From NCBI RefSeq assembly GCF_003579925.1, contig NZ_QUAL01000087.1, positions 1 to 60,131 on the forward strand: a stretch of DNA of 60,131 bases, written 5' to 3'. The stretch is from Jiangella rhizosphaerae (lineage in GTDB: Bacteria > Actinomycetota > Actinomycetes > Jiangellales > Jiangellaceae). Numbering within the stretch: the stretch's first letter is position 1; each line of letters starts with the position of its first letter. Both the position numbers and the translations under genes were made by a program. This document shows, piece by piece, positions 57,272 through 60,131 of this stretch. The notes beneath the pieces were generated by a model. The model ran no database searches. It had not been told where the DNA came from and worked only from the letters and a program-made list of their open reading frames with translations.

Positions 57272-60131
57272 GGCGCCTGTAGGGGCGGGCCAGCGTCCCG
57301 ATCTCCCGCACGACGGCGGCGGCGGGGAGGTCGCGGACGCGGTCCCGCTCGGCGGCCAGCAGCCGTTCGTCGGGCTCGGGGAGGTCGGCGAGCGCGGGAT
57401 GGCGGACGTCGCCGAGCAGCTCGACCGCGCCGATGCGGCGGCCGAGCGCGATCAGCCGGGCCGCGCGGGCGCCGTCGCCGCGGGCCTGGGCCAGCCGGCC
57501 GTAGGCGATGGCGACCATGCCCATGACGGGCCGGTCGCCGTCGGCGGCCGCGAGGTCGTAGGCCTCGGCCAGCAGGTCGTCGACGTCGTCGCGGCCGACC
57601 CGCAGCCGCGCGATGGCCGCGCCGGCCAGCGCCAGCACCCGCAGCTGCGGCGGGCCGCCGGTCTCCTCGGACCGCGCCGCGGCGACGGCGACGTCGTAGT
57701 GCGCCAGCATCGACACGACGTCGCCCAGGTGTGCCGCCGCCTCGGCCAGCCCCGACTGCGCCAGGGTGGCGACCTCCGGGTCGTTCGGGTAGCGCTCGAG
57801 GAGCGCCGTCACCTCGGCGACCCCGCGCGCGACGTCGCCGGCGCGGACCCGCACGATCGCGCGCAGCAGCTGCACCTGGCGGCCGTCGTCGCCGGCGCCG
57901 AGGACGTCGAAGCTGCGCACCGCCTCGTCCAGCAGCTCGACGGCCGCCGCGCCGTCGCCGTCGGCCGCCTCCGTCATGCCGAGGGTCATCGAGGTCATCG
58001 CCATACCCCACCGGTCGCCGATGGCGGCGAACCCCGCGCGCGCCTCCTGGGCCAGCCGGCGCGACCGCTCACGATCCCCCTCGTTGTCCGCCATGAGGCT
58101 GAAGAACAACGCCGCCATGGACCGCGTCCACGGGTCGCCGGAGGCCTCCGCGACGGCCTGGGCCCGTTCCAGCTCCGCGGGCCGGCCGTTCATCGCGGCC
58201 AGCACCAGCTCGCCGAAGGCCCGGGCCAACGGGGTCAGCGCGGCGCCGCCGCGCACCAACCGGCGCAGCCGCAGGAGGAGCTGCGCGCCCATGCGGGTCG
58301 GGCCGGCGACGAGCGAGTTGGGGACGATGACCGCGTACAGGACGGCGGCGGTGCTCGGGTCGGCCGGCTCCTCCATCCGGAGCAGCTGCTCGCCCCAGCC
58401 GGCGACCTCGAAGTGCATGCCGAGAGCGGCCCAGTACCAGCACATGGTGAGCGCGACGGCGTACGCGGACCGGCCGTCGCCGGCGTCGATGGCGGCCCGC
58501 AGCCCGGCGACCAGGTTGTCGTGCTCGGCGGCCAGCACGCCGAACCACGCCACTTGGTGGTGGCCGCGCAGGTTCGGCTCGGCCCGGACGGCGAGACCGG
58601 CCGCCCACGCGACCAGCGCCGCCGTTGCCGCCGCGCGCTCGCCGGCGGCGTCGAGCTCGGCGTCGGCGAACTCGCGGACGGTCTCGAGCAACCGGAACCG
58701 GACGGTGCCGCCTGACTCGTCGACGACCAGCAGGGACTGGTCGGCGAGCCCGGCCAGCGCGGCGTCGACGGCGGCGGCGTCGACGGAGCCGAATCCGCAG
58801 ACCGCCGCCGCGGTGGCCGCGTCGGCACCGCCGGGCAGCACCGCCAGCCGGCGCAGCACCGCCCGCTCGGTCTCGTCGAGCAGCTCCCAGCTCCACCGGA
58901 CGACGGCCAGCAGCGTGCGGTGCCGCTCCGGCGCCGAGCGCGGACCGCCCACCAGCAACCCGAACCGGTCGTCGAGCCGGGCGGCCAGCTGCTCCACCGA
59001 CATCGAGCGCACCTTCGCCGCGGCCAGCTCGATGGCCAGCGGCAGGCCGTCGAGGCGGCGGCACACGTCCGCGACGACCGCCGGGTCGAGGTGTGCCGCC
59101 GGCCGGGCCGCGCGGGCGCGGTCGTGGAACAGCCGCACGGCCGGGTAGTCGAGCGGGCCGTCGTCGGCGCCGGTGGGCGGCAGCTCCAGGGCGGGCAGCG
59201 GGTGCAGGACCTCGCCGTCGACGGCCAGCGGGGTCCGGCTGGTGGCGAGCACGCGCACCCGTTCCGACGCCGTCACGATCTCGTGCACGACCAGCGCGAC
59301 GGCGTCGACCAGGTGCTCGCAGTTGTCGACGACGATCAGCGCGTCGCTGTCGGCCACCAGATCGCGCAGCCGCTCGAGCGGCGGCCGGGCGACCGGCGAC
59401 GTGGCGAGGTCCATGAGGCCGACCTCGCGGACGCCCAGCGAGCCCAACACCGCCGGCAGCACGTCGGCGTCGTCGCGCAGGCCGGCCAGCTCGACGACGT
59501 ACACCGGGCGGCCGGTGCGGTCGAGCCGGCGCAGCGCGAGCTCGGTGGCGAACCGCGTCTTGCCGACGCCGCCCGGACCCAGCACCGTGACCAGCCGGGC
59601 CTCGTCCAGCAGGCGCTCGACCCGCGCCAGCTCGTCGTCGCGGCCCAGCAGCGGGGTCGCGGACCGGCGCAGCCGCGGCGCCCGCACGCTCGGGGCGGCC
59701 GGCTCCGGCAACTCGTGCGTCAGCACCGCCAGGTGGATGTCGCGCAGCTGCGGCCCGGGGTCGGCGCCGAACGCCTCGGCGAGCCGTTCCCGTCCGTCCT
59801 CGTAGGCGGCCAGCGCCTCGGCCGGCCGCCCGGTGGCCACCAGCGCGCGCATCAGCTGGCCGAGCAGCGCCTCGTCGAGCGGGTGGTCGTCGACCAGCGC
59901 GGCCAGCTCCGCCGGCAGGTCGGCGTGGGCGCCGCGGCGCAGGTCGGCCTCGATGCGCGTGCGGCGCAGGTCCAGCCGCAACGTCGCGAGCCGGGCCGCT
60001 TCGACCGTCACGAACGGCGCGTCGCCGACGTCGGCGAGCGGCTCGCCCCGCCACAGCTCCAGCGCCCGTCCCGCGTCGGCGGCCGCCGCCTCGGGGTCGC
60101 CGTCGCGCAGCGCCGCCGTCGCCGACGCCAG
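57240..60131 (-). CDS. SARP/AfsR-type regulator with NB-ARC and TPR domains, 5' end cut
   Basis: At least 963 residues are visible; the start lies beyond the right edge, since the frame is open to base 60131 and already within the BTAD (ALELWRGEPLADV). The visible part holds most of the BTAD, then an NB-ARC ATPase with Walker A GPGGVGKT (about residue 167 of the visible part), Walker B ALIVVDNCEHL and LATSRTPL, and a long TPR-like C-terminus. SARPs bind direct heptamers and activate secondary-metabolite genes. It converges on and overlaps the DrrAB genes by 32 bp, and the heptamers at 55413 are a likely target. Confidence 0.88.
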   Translation of the reverse strand: MASATAALRDGDPEAAAADAGRALELWRGEPLADVGDAPFVTVEAARLATLRLDLRRTRIEADLRRGAHADLPAELAALVDDHPLDEALLGQLMRALVATGRPAEALAAYEDGRERLAEAFGADPGPQLRDIHLAVLTHELPEPAAPSVRAPRLRRSATPLLGRDDELARVERLLDEARLVTVLGPGGVGKTRFATELALRRLDRTGRPVYVVELAGLRDDADVLPAVLGSLGVREVGLMDLATSPVARPPLERLRDLVADSDALIVVDNCEHLVDAVALVVHEIVTASERVRVLATSRTPLAVDGEVLHPLPALELPPTGADDGPLDYPAVRLFHDRARAARPAAHLDPAVVADVCRRLDGLPLAIELAAAKVRSMSVEQLAARLDDRFGLLVGGPRSAPERHRTLLAVVRWSWELLDETERAVLRRLAVLPGGADAATAAAVCGFGSVDAAAVDAALAGLADQSLLVVDESGGTVRFRLLETVREFADAELDAAGERAAATAALVAWAAGLAVRAEPNLRGHHQVAWFGVLAAEHDNLVAGLRAAIDAGDGRSAYAVALTMCWYWAALGMHFEVAGWGEQLLRMEEPADPSTAAVLYAVIVPNSLVAGPTRMGAQLLLRLRRLVRGGAALTPLARAFGELVLAAMNGRPAELERAQAVAEASGDPWTRSMAALFFSLMADNEGDRERSRRLAQEARAGFAAIGDRWGMAMTSMTLGMTEAADGDGAAAVELLDEAVRSFDVLGAGDDGRQVQLLRAIVRVRAGDVARGVAEVTALLERYPNDPEVATLAQSGLAEAAAHLGDVVSMLAHYDVAVAAARSEETGGPPQLRVLALAGAAIARLRVGRDDVDDLLAEAYDLAAADGDRPVMGMVAIAYGRLAQARGDGARAARLIALGRRIGAVELLGDVRHPALADLPEPDERLLAAERDRVRDLPAAAVVREIGTLARPYRRLRPCGGRPGR

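Overview
The window is a very GC-rich, gene-dense stretch of an actinomycete chromosome. Supporting signs are the many GTG starts, TANNNT -10 boxes placed 6-8 nt before start codons (leaderless transcripts), an acyl-CoA carboxylase set with an epsilon subunit, F420-type PPOX, SigE-family sigma, SARP, DUF222/HNH and RIO-kinase genes. A Jiangellales-like organism is my guess, but nothing here fixes the genus. No rRNA, tRNA, CRISPR array, integrase or intact insertion sequence was seen.

Layout. 1-5.1 kb: a sugar-binding lipoprotein, a ROK repressor, a secreted beta-propeller protein and a short-chain dehydrogenase. 5.1-11.6 kb: a translationally coupled operon encoding a kleisin-like protein, two small winged-helix-like proteins and an SMC/MukB-like ATPase, followed by a prolyl aminopeptidase. 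It resembles MukBEF/Wadjet (JetABC) but has no JetD-type nuclease next to it and has one extra small subunit. 11.6-20.6 kb: a TPR-like protein, a CoA-binding protein, a TrmB-like regulator beside a 1473-residue secreted subtilase, a RIO kinase and an AbiEi/DUF559-type protein. 20.7-44.3 kb: a backbone with the same gene set and order as the Mycobacterium tuberculosis region Rv3275c-Rv3285 (purE, purK, gtrA, PH-domain protein, birA, accD5, accE, maf, accA3). Inserted into it are leucine/acyl-CoA catabolism genes (HMG-CoA lyase, enoyl-CoA hydratase, a second carboxyltransferase, an acyl-CoA dehydrogenase and a LiuR-like MerR regulator), an adenylate cyclase, PEP carboxylase, a dicarboxylate transporter and a sigma/anti-sigma-like pair. 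44.3-51.3 kb: PPOX protein, a frameshifted AlkZ-like gene, a Gly-rich-tailed membrane protein, Nudix, HNH endonuclease, NAD(P)H-quinone dehydrogenase (LpdA type) and lspA. 51.4-60.1 kb: a sugar ABC importer without its own ATPase, purine nucleoside phosphorylase, a DrrAB-type exporter preceded by SARP-like heptamer repeats, and a SARP/NB-ARC/TPR regulator cut by the right edge.

How parts work together. birA can biotinylate the AccA3-type alpha chain, which could serve both carboxyltransferases. HMG-CoA lyase, hydratase, acyl-CoA dehydrogenase and the second carboxyltransferase fit branched-chain acyl-CoA degradation under the MerR protein, whose likely operator TTACGTTAACGTAA lies between the divergent genes. 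The DrrAB exporter is probably switched on by the SARP encoded convergently beside it.

The most unusual items are the four-gene SMC cassette without a nuclease; a pair of about 240-bp intergenic repeats 33 kb apart that keep a long hairpin while changing its sequence; SARP-type heptamers with exact 11-bp spacing; two DnaA-box-like sites 30 bp apart; and an 18-bp perfect inverted repeat at 19489-19558.
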